A stretch of DNA of 64,000 nucleotides from Thauera sp. (GTDB lineage: Bacteria; Pseudomonadota; Gammaproteobacteria; Burkholderiales; Rhodocyclaceae), in contig JAFLDS010000015.1 in the NCBI GenBank assembly GCA_017302295.1, positions 25,496 to 89,495 of the forward strand. The letters are read 5' to 3'. The notes under the pieces were generated by a model. It was not told where the DNA came from. It saw nothing but the letters and a program-made list of their open reading frames with translations, and ran no database searches. Below, in pieces: positions 42,005 through 51,148 of this stretch (within the stretch, counting starts at the first letter, position 1; every line of letters begins with the position of its first letter). Position numbers and translations under genes: made by a program.

Positions 42005-43138
42005 ATGATGAGCGACATCCAATCCGAAGCCCCCCTGCTGCGCACCCCGCTGTACGACCTGCACGTCTCGCTCGGCGCCAAGATGGTGCCCTTCGCCGGC
42101 TACGAGATGCCGGTTCAGTACCCGAGCGGGATCATCAAGGAGCACACCCACACCCGTACCCAGGCGGGTCTGTTCGACGTGTCGCACATGGGCCAGGTGT
42201 TCCTCGTCGGCGCCGACGCCGCCGCGGCACTCGAGACCCTGGTGCCGGTCGACATCATCGACCTGCCGCAAGGCATGCAGCGCTATGCCGTGTTCACGAG
42301 CGATGCCGGCGGCGTCATGGACGACCTGATGGTGGCCAACTTCGGCGACCGCCTGTTCGTCGTCGTCAATGCCGCCTGCAAGGATCAGGACATCGCCCAC
42401 ATGCAGAAGCACCTCTCCGGCCGCTGCAAGGTCGAGGTGCTCGCCGACCGCGCGCTGCTCGCGCTGCAGGGCCCGGCTGCCGGTGCCGTCATGGAGCGGC
42501 TTGCGCCCGAGACCGCGAAGATGGTGTTCATGAACACCGCCACCGTGACGCTGGTCGGCGTCGAGTGCTTCATCAGCCGCTCGGGCTACACCGGCGAAGA
42601 CGGTTTCGAGATTTCGATGCCGGCCGACAAGGCCGATGCGCTCGCGCGCGAGCTGCTGAGCCACCCCGAAGTCGCCCCGATCGGCCTGGGCGCGCGTGAT
42701 TCGCTGCGCCTTGAGGCCGGCCTGTGCCTGTACGGCCACGACCTCGACCAGAACACCACGCCGGTCGAAAGCAGCCTGCTGTGGGCGCTGTCCAAGCCGC
42801 GCCGCGCCGACGGTGCCCGCCCCGGCGGCTATCCCGGCGCCGACGTGATCCTCGGCCAGATCGCCAGCGGCGTGGCGCGCAAGCGCGTCGGCCTGCGCCC
42901 GAACGCCCGCGTCCCGGTGCGCGAGGGCGCCGAACTGGTGGATGCGGACGGCCGCAAGGTCGGCGTCGTCACCAGCGGCGGTTTCGGCCCGACGCTCGAA
43001 GCGCCGGTGGCAATGGGCTACGTCGAGACCGCCTTCGCCAAGGTCGGCACCGCGCTCAACGCCATCGTGCGTGGCAAGCCGGTCCCGGTCGAAGTGGCCG
43101 CGACGCCCTTCGTCCCGCAGCGCTACTACCGCGGGTAA
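42005..43138 (+). CDS. gcvT: Glycine cleavage system T protein (aminomethyltransferase)
   Basis: Folate-dependent enzyme of 377 residues releasing ammonia and methylene-THF from aminomethylated GcvH. Family segments are [28 protein letters not shown] and [21 protein letters not shown] precedes ATG 42005 (ATG 42008 also possible). Unlike the common T-H-P order it lies at the end of the cluster, 8 kb from gcvH. The L protein gene is not in the window. Confidence 0.96.
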   Translation: MMSDIQSEAPLLRTPLYDLHVSLGAKMVPFAGYEMPVQYPSGIIKEHTHTRTQAGLFDVSHMGQVFLVGADAAAALETLVPVDIIDLPQGMQRYAVFTSDAGGVMDDLMVANFGDRLFVVVNAACKDQDIAHMQKHLSGRCKVEVLADRALLALQGPAAGAVMERLAPETAKMVFMNTATVTLVGVECFISRSGYTGEDGFEISMPADKADALARELLSHPEVAPIGLGARDSLRLEAGLCLYGHDLDQNTTPVESSLLWALSKPRRADGARPGGYPGADVILGQIASGVARKRVGLRPNARVPVREGAELVDADGRKVGVVTSGGFGPTLEAPVAMGYVETAFAKVGTALNAIVRGKPVPVEVAATPFVPQRYYRG

Positions 43139-43176
43139 GGTCGGCCGGGCGTCCAGGAAAACGGACGCCCGCAAAG

Positions 43177-43213
43177 AAAAAGGCGATCCGCGTCGTTGCG
43201 GATCGCCTTTTTT
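43177..43213. terminator. Intrinsic terminator, bidirectional, between gcvT and htpG
   Basis: Stem of 14 bases (43178-43191 with 43198-43211, core GGCGATCCGC/GCGGATCGCC), 6-base loop GTCGTT, flanked by A-run on the left and T-run on the right. It can end transcription of the glycine-serine cluster and of the convergent htpG. A second hairpin (GGGCGTCC...GGACGCCC, 43148-43171) lies just before it. Confidence 0.9.
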
Positions 43214-43259
43214 CATCTGCCCAGACATGCGGCGCCGGCCGCAGCCGGCCCGTCGCGCC

Positions 43260-45191
43260 TCAGGTGCCGCTCATCGCCATCATCAGCTGGTTGATGCGCT
43301 TCACGAAAGTGGCCGGGTCGTCGAGCGTGCCGCCTTCGGCCAGCAGCGCCTGATCGAACAGCACCGCAGCCCAGTCATCGAAGTGCTTGTCCTCGTACTT
43401 CAGACGCAGCACCGCCGGGTGGCCCGGGTTGATCTCGAGGATGGGCTTGGAGATCGGTGCGTTCTGGCCGGCGGCCTTCAGGATGCGCGCCAGGTTCATG
43501 CCCACGTCGTGCTCGTCGGCCACCAGGCAGGCGGGCGAATCGGTCAGGCGCAGCGTGATCTTCACGTCCTTCACGCGCTCCCCTAGGCTCGCCTTCATCT
43601 TGTCGAGCAGGTCCTTGTATTCGTCGGCGGCCTTCTCGGCTTCCTTCTTCTCGGCCTCGTCCTCGAGCGCCCCCAGATCCAGGCCGCCCTTGGCCACCGA
43701 GGCGAGCTGCTTGCCGTCGAACTCGGACAGGTTGCCGATCACCCACTCGTCGACGCGGTCGGACAGCAGCAGCACTTCGATGCCCTTCTTGCGGAAGATC
43801 TCGAGGTGGGGGCTGTTCTTCGCGGCGTTGAAGGTCTCGGCGGTCACGAAGTAGATCTTGTCCTGGCCTTCCTTCATGCGGCCGATGTAGTCGGCCAGCG
43901 ACACCGTCTCGTCGGGCGTGTCGGCCTTGGTCGAAGCGAAGCGCAGCAGCCCGGCAATCTTGTCCTTGTTGGCGAAGTCCTCGCCCACGCCTTCCTTCAG
44001 CACCTTGCCGAAGGCCGCCCAGAAGGTGGCGTACTTTTCCTTGTCGGCGGCCTCGTCGCTGTTGGCGAGGCTCTCGAGCAGGGTCAGCACCTTCTTCGTG
44101 CAGCCCGAGCGGATGGTGTCGATGTCCTTGCTTTCCTGCAGGATCTCGCGCGACACGTTGAGCGGCAGATCGGCAGAGTCGACCACGCCGCGCACGAAGC
44201 GCAGGTAGGTCGGCATCAGCTTTTCGGCGTCGTCCATGATGAACACGCGCTTCACGTAGAGCTTGATGCCGTGCTTGGCGTTGCGGTCCCACAGGTCGAA
44301 GGGGGCGTGCGAGGGGATGTAGAGCAGATTGGTGTATTCGTGGCGTCCTTCGACGCGCGAATGAGTCCACGCCAGCGGCTCGTCGAAGTCGTGGCCGACG
44401 TGCTTGTAGAAGGCCTTGTACTCATCCTCGGAGATGTCGTTCTTCGAGCGGGTCCACAGCGCGTTGGCCTGGTTGACCGTCTCGTCCTCGTCGGTGACGA
44501 CCTGCTTCTTCTGCTCCTCGTTCCACTCCTCCTTCTTCATCACGATCGGCTGCACGATGTGATCGGAGTACTTGCGGATCAGGCTCTTCAGCTTCCACGA
44601 CGACAGCAGGTCTTCCTGGCCGTCGCGCAGGTGCAGGGTGATCTCGGTGCCACGACCGGGCTTGTCGACCTGCTCCACCGTGTAGGCGCCGGCTTCATCG
44701 CCGCTCATCGAGCATTCCCACCTCACCGCCTCACCCGCCGGCAGGCCGGCGCGGCGCGACACCACGGTGACCTTGTCGGCGACGATGAAGGCCGAGTAGA
44801 AGCCGACACCGAACTGGCCGATCAGGTGCGCGTCCTTCTTCTGGTCGCCGGTGAGCTTGCCGAAGAACTCCTTGGTGCCCGACTTGGCGATGGTGCCCAG
44901 ATGCGCGATCGCCTCGTCGCGGCTCATGCCGATGCCGTTGTCGGCGATGGTCAGCGTCTTCGCCTCGGCGTCGAAGTCGATGCGGATCTTGAGTTCGGAG
45001 TCCCCTTCGTACAGCGCGCCGTTGTCCAGGGCCTCGAAGCGCAGCTTGTCGCAGGCATCCGAGGCGTTGGAAACCAGCTCGCGCAGGAAGATCTCGCGGT
45101 TGGAATACAGCGAGTGGATCATCAGGTGAAGCAGTTGCTTCACCTCAGCCTGGAAGTTCAGCGTCTGGGAGGCAGCGACGGTTTCGGACAT
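43260..45191 (-). CDS. htpG: Chaperone HtpG (Hsp90)
   Basis: ATP-dependent chaperone of 643 residues. The N-terminal GHKL ATPase motifs are clear: [22 protein letters not shown] and [12 protein letters not shown]. The middle and C-terminal dimerisation domains have normal length. Start at ATG 45191 ([20 protein letters not shown]); GGAG lies upstream at a long spacing. No heat-shock promoter could be confidently read in the 96-base gap. Confidence 0.96.
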   Translation of the reverse strand: MSETVAASQTLNFQAEVKQLLHLMIHSLYSNREIFLRELVSNASDACDKLRFEALDNGALYEGDSELKIRIDFDAEAKTLTIADNGIGMSRDEAIAHLGTIAKSGTKEFFGKLTGDQKKDAHLIGQFGVGFYSAFIVADKVTVVSRRAGLPAGEAVRWECSMSGDEAGAYTVEQVDKPGRGTEITLHLRDGQEDLLSSWKLKSLIRKYSDHIVQPIVMKKEEWNEEQKKQVVTDEDETVNQANALWTRSKNDISEDEYKAFYKHVGHDFDEPLAWTHSRVEGRHEYTNLLYIPSHAPFDLWDRNAKHGIKLYVKRVFIMDDAEKLMPTYLRFVRGVVDSADLPLNVSREILQESKDIDTIRSGCTKKVLTLLESLANSDEAADKEKYATFWAAFGKVLKEGVGEDFANKDKIAGLLRFASTKADTPDETVSLADYIGRMKEGQDKIYFVTAETFNAAKNSPHLEIFRKKGIEVLLLSDRVDEWVIGNLSEFDGKQLASVAKGGLDLGALEDEAEKKEAEKAADEYKDLLDKMKASLGERVKDVKITLRLTDSPACLVADEHDVGMNLARILKAAGQNAPISKPILEINPGHPAVLRLKYEDKHFDDWAAVLFDQALLAEGGTLDDPATFVKRINQLMMAMSGT

Positions 45192-45287
45192 GGATACGAC
45201 TCCAGCGTGGTTATGGATCAGTGCTGGCGTATCTGGGGCTGAAGGCGCCGCTTTCAAGCCCCCGGCGCAGCGTCTGCGACGCAGGGG

Positions 45288-45845
45288 TCAGAGGTAGCGG
45301 ACGGCGACGATCTCGACCTCGCGCGCACCCGCCGGGCTCTGGAAGCGCACGGTGTCGCCCTCCTTCGCCTTCATCAGCGCGCGCGCGAGCGGCGAGATCC
45401 AGCTGATGCGCCCATCCGAGGCATTGGCCTCATCCACGCCGACGATCTGCCAGGTCTGCTCCTCGCCGGTCTCGGCATCCTCGATGGTCACCGTCGCACC
45501 GAAAAAGACCTGCTCCAGGCCCTGCTGGCGCTCGGGGTCGACCACGTCGGCGCTCTCGATGCGCTTGATCAGAAAGCGGATGCGGCGGTCGATTTCGCGC
45601 AGGCGGCGCTTGCCGTAGATGTAATCGCCGTTCTCCGAGCGGTCGCCGTTGCCGGCCGCCCACGCCACCGTCTCGACCACCTTCGGGCGCTCGATGCGCA
45701 CGAGCTGGTCGAGCTCGGCACGCAGCGTGTCATAGCCGCGACGCGTCATGTAGTTCTTGCTGCCGGGCGGCAGGCGCAGTGCGGGCGAGAGCTCCTCGTC
45801 CTCGTCGCCGCTGCCCTCGCCTTCCCTGGTGAATGCCTTGCTCAC
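45288..45845 (-). CDS. greB: Transcription elongation factor GreB
   Basis: Stimulates RNA polymerase to cleave backtracked RNA. The protein has the N-terminal coiled coil (YDTLRAELDQLVRIERPKVVETVAWAA, GDRSENGDYIYGKRRLREID, whose acidic tip DRSEN contacts the active site) and the C-terminal FKBP-like domain. An acidic stretch (EGSGDEDEEL) precedes the coil. The GTG at 45845 (MSKAFTRE) is preferred for the AGGA just upstream and the usual betaproteobacterial N-terminus; ATG 45869 would add eight residues. Confidence 0.9.
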   Translation of the reverse strand: MSKAFTREGEGSGDEDEELSPALRLPPGSKNYMTRRGYDTLRAELDQLVRIERPKVVETVAWAAGNGDRSENGDYIYGKRRLREIDRRIRFLIKRIESADVVDPERQQGLEQVFFGATVTIEDAETGEEQTWQIVGVDEANASDGRISWISPLARALMKAKEGDTVRFQSPAGAREVEIVAVRYL

Positions 45846-45992
45846 GAATCCTGCCGTCGTCCGCTCCATCGAGCGGCAGATGTTAAGCGAAGGCGCGCGC
45901 GCGTGGTTGTCATTCGCCGGCCTGCCGCATACCATCCGCTTGAAGCGTTGCCTCCATGGCGCAGCCGCGCCTTCTGACGTGCAGGAGCCTAG

Positions 45993-46208
45993 ATGAACGA
46001 TGCGTCCTTCGATGACGTGACCAGTCTGCGAGCTCGCCTCGAGGAACTTCGCGTCGAACACCGCGACCTGGATGAGGCACTGTCGCGCCTCATCGAGACC
46101 CCCACCAGCGACGAGCTGATGCTGCGCCGCCTGAAGAAGCGCAAGCTCGCGCTGAAGGACCGCATCGCCGGAATCGAACGCATCCTCGAGCCGGACGAGC
46201 GCGCCTGA
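45993..46208 (+). CDS. YdcH/DUF465 family protein
   Basis: Charged coiled-coil protein of 71 residues of the DUF465 (YdcH) family, function unknown. Typical features are LRVEHRDLDEALSRLIE and the C-terminal LKKRKLALKDRIAGIERIL. It is divergent from greB with 147 bases between the starts and 11 bases upstream of the hydrolase gene. Confidence 0.85.
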   Translation: MNDASFDDVTSLRARLEELRVEHRDLDEALSRLIETPTSDELMLRRLKKRKLALKDRIAGIERILEPDERA

Positions 46209-46219
46209 GCGCAGCATCG

Positions 46220-47059
46220 ATGGATTCCCGTCGCTTCGACCTCGCTGCCTTCGATGTCGATGGCCGGCACGTGCGCGTCGCGCTCGCTGGCGCGGTGCAT
46301 GCCAGCGCCAACGCCGATGCGCGCACCGTCGTCCTCATACATGGCGCCGGGCACGATCACCGCGTGTGGGACGAGGTCGCTGCGGCACTGGCCGGGGCCG
46401 GGCTGAGGACGATCGCACCCGACCTCCCGGGCCATGGCGGATCGGACGGTTCCGCCCTCGACGACATCGACGCCCTCGCCGACTGGCTGCTCGCGCTGCT
46501 CGAGCGCCTCGAACCGCAGCCAGTCTGCCTCGCCGGACACAGCATGGGCTCGCTGATCGCGCTGGCCGCGGCGGCGCGCGCCCCGGTTCGCTGTTCGCAG
46601 CTCGTCCTCGTCGGCAGCGTCGCGCCGATGCCGGTGGCGCCGGTCCTGCTCGACGCCGCCCGCAACGATCCTGCCAGCGCGCACGCAATGATCAACAAAT
46701 GGTCTTTCGGCCCGGCCGAAACGCTCGGCGAAGAACGCCTCGCCCGGCTAGCCGCGCGCAACCTGCAGCGCCTGCAGCAGGCGCCCGCCGCCGCGCTCGC
46801 GGCCGACCTCGCTGCCTGCAACGCGTGGACGGGCGGTCTCGACGCCGCCGCAACGGTGCGCTGCCCGACCCTGTTGGTGTGCGGCGAGCGCGACCGCATG
46901 ACGCCGCCGGATGCGGCAAAACCCCTATTCGATGCGCTGCAGGCCCAATGCGGCGCCGCGCGTATGATGCTGCTGCCCGGCGCCGGACACGCGATGATGG
47001 ACGAAGCGCCGGCCGCGCTGAGCGATTCGATACGGGAGTTCGTCGCCGCTTCTTGCTGA
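46220..47059 (+). CDS. Alpha/beta hydrolase
   Basis: Hydrolase of 279 residues with an intact catalytic triad: nucleophile in GHSMGS, aspartate in GERDRMTPP and histidine in GAGHAMMDE. The oxyanion region is LIHGAGHDHRVW. No signal peptide. The substrate is not predictable. Eleven bases after the YdcH gene and 55 bases before the DUF2189 gene. Confidence 0.88.
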   Translation: MDSRRFDLAAFDVDGRHVRVALAGAVHASANADARTVVLIHGAGHDHRVWDEVAAALAGAGLRTIAPDLPGHGGSDGSALDDIDALADWLLALLERLEPQPVCLAGHSMGSLIALAAAARAPVRCSQLVLVGSVAPMPVAPVLLDAARNDPASAHAMINKWSFGPAETLGEERLARLAARNLQRLQQAPAAALAADLAACNAWTGGLDAAATVRCPTLLVCGERDRMTPPDAAKPLFDALQAQCGAARMMLLPGAGHAMMDEAPAALSDSIREFVAASC

Positions 47060-47114
47060 AGACGCGACGCCCCATTCCGCTGCCCCTGACGACAAACCGT
47101 AACGGAGAGACCCC

Positions 47115-47912
47115 ATGTCGCAGCAGAACGAAGCCCCACTGGACGACGGCCGCAACCTGCCCTTCCCCACGGTGCGCGACGTGCCGGTCACCGCCCCGCT
47201 GCGCTGGGTGGCGCGCGGCCTCGCCGACCTGAAGTCCTGCCCCATCCCCAGCCTTTTCTATGGCTTCTGCTTCGCCGCGATGGGCCTGCTGATCACCTTC
47301 GTGTTCGAGCACGCCTACGAGTACACCTCGGCGCTCACGTCCGGCTTCCTGCTGCTCGGCCCCTTCGTCGCCATGGGCCTGTACGAGATCAGCCGCCGCC
47401 GCGAGCTCGGCGAGGGCTGCGCACTCGGGCCCACGCTCACCGTATGGCGGCGCAACGCCGGCAACATCGGCATCTTCGCGGTGGTGCTGGGCGTCGTCTT
47501 CCTCGTCTGGGCGCGTGCCTCGCTGGTGATCTTCGCCCTCTTCTACACCAACGAGATGCCCAATCTGTCAGGCTTCCTCGAACAGGTGCTGAACCTGACG
47601 AACATCGAGTTCCTCGGCGTGTATTTCGGCATCGGCCTGATCTTCGCCACCATCGTGTTCGCCGCCAGCGTGGTGTCCATCCCGCTCATGCTCGACCGCA
47701 ACCAGGACGCGATCAGCTCGATGCTGGCGAGCTTCGGCGCGCTGCTGCGCAACCCCGGCGCGATGATCGTGTGGGCCCTGCTCATCGTCGGCCTGACCCT
47801 CATCGGCTTCCTCACCTTCCACGTCGGCCTGGTGGTGCTGATGCCCATCGTCGGCCACGCCAGCTGGCACGCCTACCGCGATCTGGTGGAGCCGCTGCCG
47901 GCGCAGCGCTGA
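47115..47912 (+). CDS. DUF2189 integral membrane protein
   Basis: Membrane protein of 265 residues with about six spans, of the DUF2189 family (unknown function). Recognisable features are the soluble start (PFPTVRDVPVTAPLRWVARGLADL) and the span FLLLGPFVAMGLYEISRRRE. The ribosome binding site GGAGA precedes ATG 47115. Its stop is nearly adjacent to the stop of the convergent endonuclease-family gene. Confidence 0.82.
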   Translation: MSQQNEAPLDDGRNLPFPTVRDVPVTAPLRWVARGLADLKSCPIPSLFYGFCFAAMGLLITFVFEHAYEYTSALTSGFLLLGPFVAMGLYEISRRRELGEGCALGPTLTVWRRNAGNIGIFAVVLGVVFLVWARASLVIFALFYTNEMPNLSGFLEQVLNLTNIEFLGVYFGIGLIFATIVFAASVVSIPLMLDRNQDAISSMLASFGALLRNPGAMIVWALLIVGLTLIGFLTFHVGLVVLMPIVGHASWHAYRDLVEPLPAQR

Positions 47913-47920
47913 GGGGGCGT

Positions 47921-48799
47921 TCAGCCGGATGCTGCGCCATCCAGTTCCAGCACGATGGGCTGGTGGTCCGATGCGGCCGTTTCGGCCACCACCTGCAGCG
48001 CCCGCACCCGCGCGGCAAGATCCTCGGTGATGAAGGCGAAGTCGCAGCAGTAGGCGCGATCCGGCCACTCGGCGCCGTGCAGGCCGACCGTGGGCGCATG
48101 CCCAAGCTTCACACCATGCGTCGGAGCATGTGCCACCGCCCACGCGTCACGCCAGGCGGGCACGCCGGCCGGCGCGGGTTCCAGCATGCGGCGGTATTCG
48201 GCCGACTCCGGCTCGCAGTTGAAATCGCCGCACACGACGGCCGACGCAGGGCGCGGACGCGCGGCAAAGGCAGGGTTCGACTCCTTGCCGAGCGCGGGTG
48301 CCGAGGCGTGGCCGGCCGCCTCCTGCTGCAGCGCGCGCAGGGCCTCGACCTGGGCCGCGCGCTGCAGCGCGGAGTAGTACTCGAGATGCGTCGTCAGCAC
48401 GCGCAGCGCACCCCAGGGCGCGCTGATCACGGCCTCGACGCAGACGCGGGGCATGCCCGGCACGCTGGGGTCCGCCGGACAGGGCAGCGGGTGGCGGAAC
48501 ACCTGGCCCACCGGCAGGCGCGACAGCAGCAGGTTGCCGAAACGGGCCCTGCCGCCGGCGCCATCGGGCACGTCGAGCGCGGCGCCATACACCGCCTCAT
48601 ATTCCGGGAAGGCGGCCGCCAGCCGCGCCGGGCCGTCTTCCTGCACACCGCCGGGCAGGCCGGGAAAGTTCTGCGCCACCTCCTGCAGGCAGATCACGTC
48701 GGCCTCGCCGATCGCGCGCAGCGCGGCGATGGTGCGATCGAGATCGACCCGTCCATCGGCACCCCGCCCCCATTGAATGTTCCAGCTCAACAGTCTCAT
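47921..48799 (-). CDS. Endonuclease/exonuclease/phosphatase family protein
   Basis: Mg-dependent phosphoesterase of 292 residues. The family motifs are complete: SWNIQWG (Asn), CLQEVAQN (Glu), THLEYYS, GDFNCEP (Asp/Asn) and the final SDHQPIV (Asp-His). No signal peptide. Its substrate (DNA, RNA, phospholipid or sugar phosphate) is not fixed. The ATG at 48799 (MRLLSWNIQW) matches the family start; the much longer open frame upstream is antisense to the transporter gene. Confidence 0.88.
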   Translation of the reverse strand: MRLLSWNIQWGRGADGRVDLDRTIAALRAIGEADVICLQEVAQNFPGLPGGVQEDGPARLAAAFPEYEAVYGAALDVPDGAGGRARFGNLLLSRLPVGQVFRHPLPCPADPSVPGMPRVCVEAVISAPWGALRVLTTHLEYYSALQRAAQVEALRALQQEAAGHASAPALGKESNPAFAARPRPASAVVCGDFNCEPESAEYRRMLEPAPAGVPAWRDAWAVAHAPTHGVKLGHAPTVGLHGAEWPDRAYCCDFAFITEDLAARVRALQVVAETAASDHQPIVLELDGAASG

Positions 48800-48937
48800 G
48801 ACGCTCTGGCTCACGATGCGCATCGCCGCCCTCCTCCGGACATGCGAGGATGATAGCGCCCGGCCGTCGCCTTTCGGGCCACGGCCGCACGGGCCATAAT
48901 TCGATCGTAGCCCGCACGCCATCGCCCCACGCCGCAC

Positions 48938-50017
48938 ATGCACAACACCCCTCATCACAACGCCCCTCATCACGACGCCGCCCCGCCCGACGCCCATCGC
49001 CACGCCCCACACGACCCCGCTGCGCACCACCATGACGATCACGACGGGCACGCGCACACGGCACCGGGGCACGGCAGCGCCCATGCGCATCATCACGGGC
49101 ACGCTCATGGGCACGCACACGCACACAGCCACGCCGCCAGCCGCTGGCTGCCGCTCGCGCTGCTTCTGACGCTCGGTTTTGCCGGGGTCGAGGCGGCGGC
49201 CGGCTGGTGGTCGGGCTCGCTGGCGCTGATGGGGGATGCCGGGCACATGCTCACCGACGCCATGGCGCTGGGGCTGGCCGCGCTCGCCGCGCGCTTCGCG
49301 CTGCGCCCCGCCAGTCCGCGCCACTCCTACGGCCTGCGCCGGGTGGAGGCGCTGGCGGCGCTGGCCAACAGCCTCTTCATGCTCGCGGTGGTAGCGCTGC
49401 TGTCGTGGCAGGCGGTGCTGCGCCTGATGGCGCCGCGCGAAATCGCCGGCGAGGCGGTCACCCTGGTGGCACTGTGCGGTCTCGTGCTCAACCTCGTCGT
49501 CGCCTGGCTGCTGACGCGCGGCGAGTCCGACCTCAACACCCGTGCCGCGGTGCTGCATGTAATGGGCGATCTGCTGGGCTCGGTCGCCGCCCTCGCCGCG
49601 GGGGTGGTGATCCAGCTCACCGGCTGGACACCGATCGACCCCCTGCTGACGATGCTGATCTGCGGGCTGATCCTCGCCTCCACGCTCGCCCTGCTGCGCA
49701 GCGTGGTGCACACCCTGCTCGAAGGCGTGCCCGATGGCCTGTCGCTGGCCGAGGTGGGACATGCCATGGCCGCTGTCGACGGCGTGCGCTCGGTGCACGA
49801 CCTCCACATCTGGAGCCTGGATTCACGCCGCACCGCGCTATCGGCGCATCTCGTGCTGACCGACCCCCGTCGCTGGCCGGCGATCCTCGAGGCGCAGCGC
49901 AGCCTGCTGGCGACGCGCTTCGCCATCGATCACGTCACCCTGCAGCCCGAGCTGCCTGCGGCCGCGCCGCTCGTCTTTACACCGCGGGATTCAGGATCGC
50001 GGCACGATCATCGATAA
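48938..50017 (+). CDS. Cation diffusion facilitator (zinc/cobalt exporter type)
   Basis: Inner-membrane metal/proton antiporter of 359 residues resembling ZitB/CzcD. The first 66 residues hold 25 histidines in H-x repeats, a cytosolic metal-binding tail. Six spans follow, with metal-site residues in GDAGHMLTDAMAL (TM2) and HVMGDLLGS (TM5), the HxxxD pattern of zinc transporters. A cytoplasmic C-terminal domain follows (SVHDLHIWSLDSRRTALSAH). CATAAT at 48893 may be its -10. Confidence 0.93.
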   Translation: MHNTPHHNAPHHDAAPPDAHRHAPHDPAAHHHDDHDGHAHTAPGHGSAHAHHHGHAHGHAHAHSHAASRWLPLALLLTLGFAGVEAAAGWWSGSLALMGDAGHMLTDAMALGLAALAARFALRPASPRHSYGLRRVEALAALANSLFMLAVVALLSWQAVLRLMAPREIAGEAVTLVALCGLVLNLVVAWLLTRGESDLNTRAAVLHVMGDLLGSVAALAAGVVIQLTGWTPIDPLLTMLICGLILASTLALLRSVVHTLLEGVPDGLSLAEVGHAMAAVDGVRSVHDLHIWSLDSRRTALSAHLVLTDPRRWPAILEAQRSLLATRFAIDHVTLQPELPAAAPLVFTPRDSGSRHDHR

Positions 50018-50048
50018 TCCCCCCAATCGCTTTCGGAAACTCCCGCCC

Positions 50049-50906
50049 ATGTACTCCGCCCAGGAACTGGTCAGCCAGATCGACGCGCTCACCTCGCTGC
50101 CGACCGTCTATCTCCGCATCCGCGAGCAGATCGACTCGCCCGACGGCACCATGCACGAGGTCGCGCGCCTCGTGGCGGGCGACCCCGCCCTCACCGCGCG
50201 CCTGCTGCGGGTGGTCAATAGCGCGATGTTCGGTTACGACGGCAGCATCGACAACGTCAGCCGGGCGGTGACCATACTCGGTCTGCAGCAGGTGCACGAC
50301 CTGGTGCTGGCGATGTCGCTCGAATCGGTCTTTCGCGGCATCCGCCCCGAAGCGATGGACATGAACCGCTTCTGGCGCACGAGCGTGATGCGCGGCCTGG
50401 CCGCGCGAACCATCGGCATCGCGTGCAAGCAGCCGGCGCCGGAGCGCCTGTTCGTCATCGGCCTGCTCGGCGACATCGGCCACCTCGTCATGTACCACGC
50501 CGTCCCTACGCTCGCGCTCGACGCCGCCACCGCGGCGCGCACTTCGGCCGAAGCCCTGCATGATGTCGAACAGCGCCTGATCGGCTGCGATTTCGCCGAG
50601 ATCGGCGCCACGCTCGCCGAACACTGGAAGCTGCCGCCGAGCTTTCCGGGCGTCATCGGCGCACAGACCCTGCCACGGCTGGGCGGCGAATACGCGTTCG
50701 ACGCCAGCATCCTGAACCTGGCCAACCACCTGGTACTGGCGGACGAACTCGCCCTGACCAGCCAGGAGGCCGCCACCCGGGTCGATCCGATGGTGTGGAT
50801 CACGCTCGAGATCGAGCCCGGCCAGTTCGGCCGCCTGCGGGAAGAGGCCGAGCTGCATCTGACTGCTTATGTGGCGCTCTTCTTCCCTGGCGGGCGCGGT
50901 CATTGA
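50049..50906 (+). CDS. HDOD domain protein
   Basis: Signalling protein of 285 residues made almost wholly of an HDOD domain (TSLPTVYLRIREQIDSPDG, LVAGDPALTARLLRVVNSAMFG). HDOD proteins usually act in regulation without known catalysis. It lies 31 bases after the CDF gene and could be co-transcribed. It is the third HDOD protein in the window. Confidence 0.88.
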   Translation: MYSAQELVSQIDALTSLPTVYLRIREQIDSPDGTMHEVARLVAGDPALTARLLRVVNSAMFGYDGSIDNVSRAVTILGLQQVHDLVLAMSLESVFRGIRPEAMDMNRFWRTSVMRGLAARTIGIACKQPAPERLFVIGLLGDIGHLVMYHAVPTLALDAATAARTSAEALHDVEQRLIGCDFAEIGATLAEHWKLPPSFPGVIGAQTLPRLGGEYAFDASILNLANHLVLADELALTSQEAATRVDPMVWITLEIEPGQFGRLREEAELHLTAYVALFFPGGRGH

Positions 50907-51148
50907 GGCGGTGCGCCGCACCCTGCAACCGCACTTCCGAAAACGCACCGAACCCCCAGAAAACAAAGGATTTTTCGGTTTACGACGACCAGAATCACGC
51001 TACTAGATCTAGTACATCGCCGCACTTGACAGCACAAATATATTTACTAACTGTATGTTTTAATTGATTTTTATTTTTTTGCGAAAACCGATTTTCCGCG
51101 CTATTCTTCAGCCCGTCCCACACAAGAACGAGGGTGAAGAAGAACATC
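50907..51148 (+). promoter_or_regulatory. AT-rich leader of nrdJ with perfect palindrome
   Basis: The 242-base gap before nrdJ is far more A/T-rich than its surroundings. It holds a perfect 14-base palindrome TACTAGATCTAGTA (51001-51014), a TTGACA hexamer (51026-51031) followed by AAATATATTT, and an inverted repeat GAAAA/TTTTC (51083-51096). A TATAAT-like box at normal distance from TTGACA is not clear. A regulator site is likely; a cobalamin riboswitch and a good NrdR box were looked for and not seen. Confidence 0.5.

Noticed and set aside
47921-49807. 628-residue endonuclease-family protein starting at 49807
   Set aside because: Family similarity starts only at MRLLSWNIQW (48799); the upstream part is antisense to the CDF transporter gene.
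50907-51148. Cobalamin riboswitch or NrdR box before nrdJ
   Set aside because: No B12-box-like conserved core was seen, and the AAATATATTT segment aligns only at the centre of the NrdR consensus, with the outer positions mismatched.
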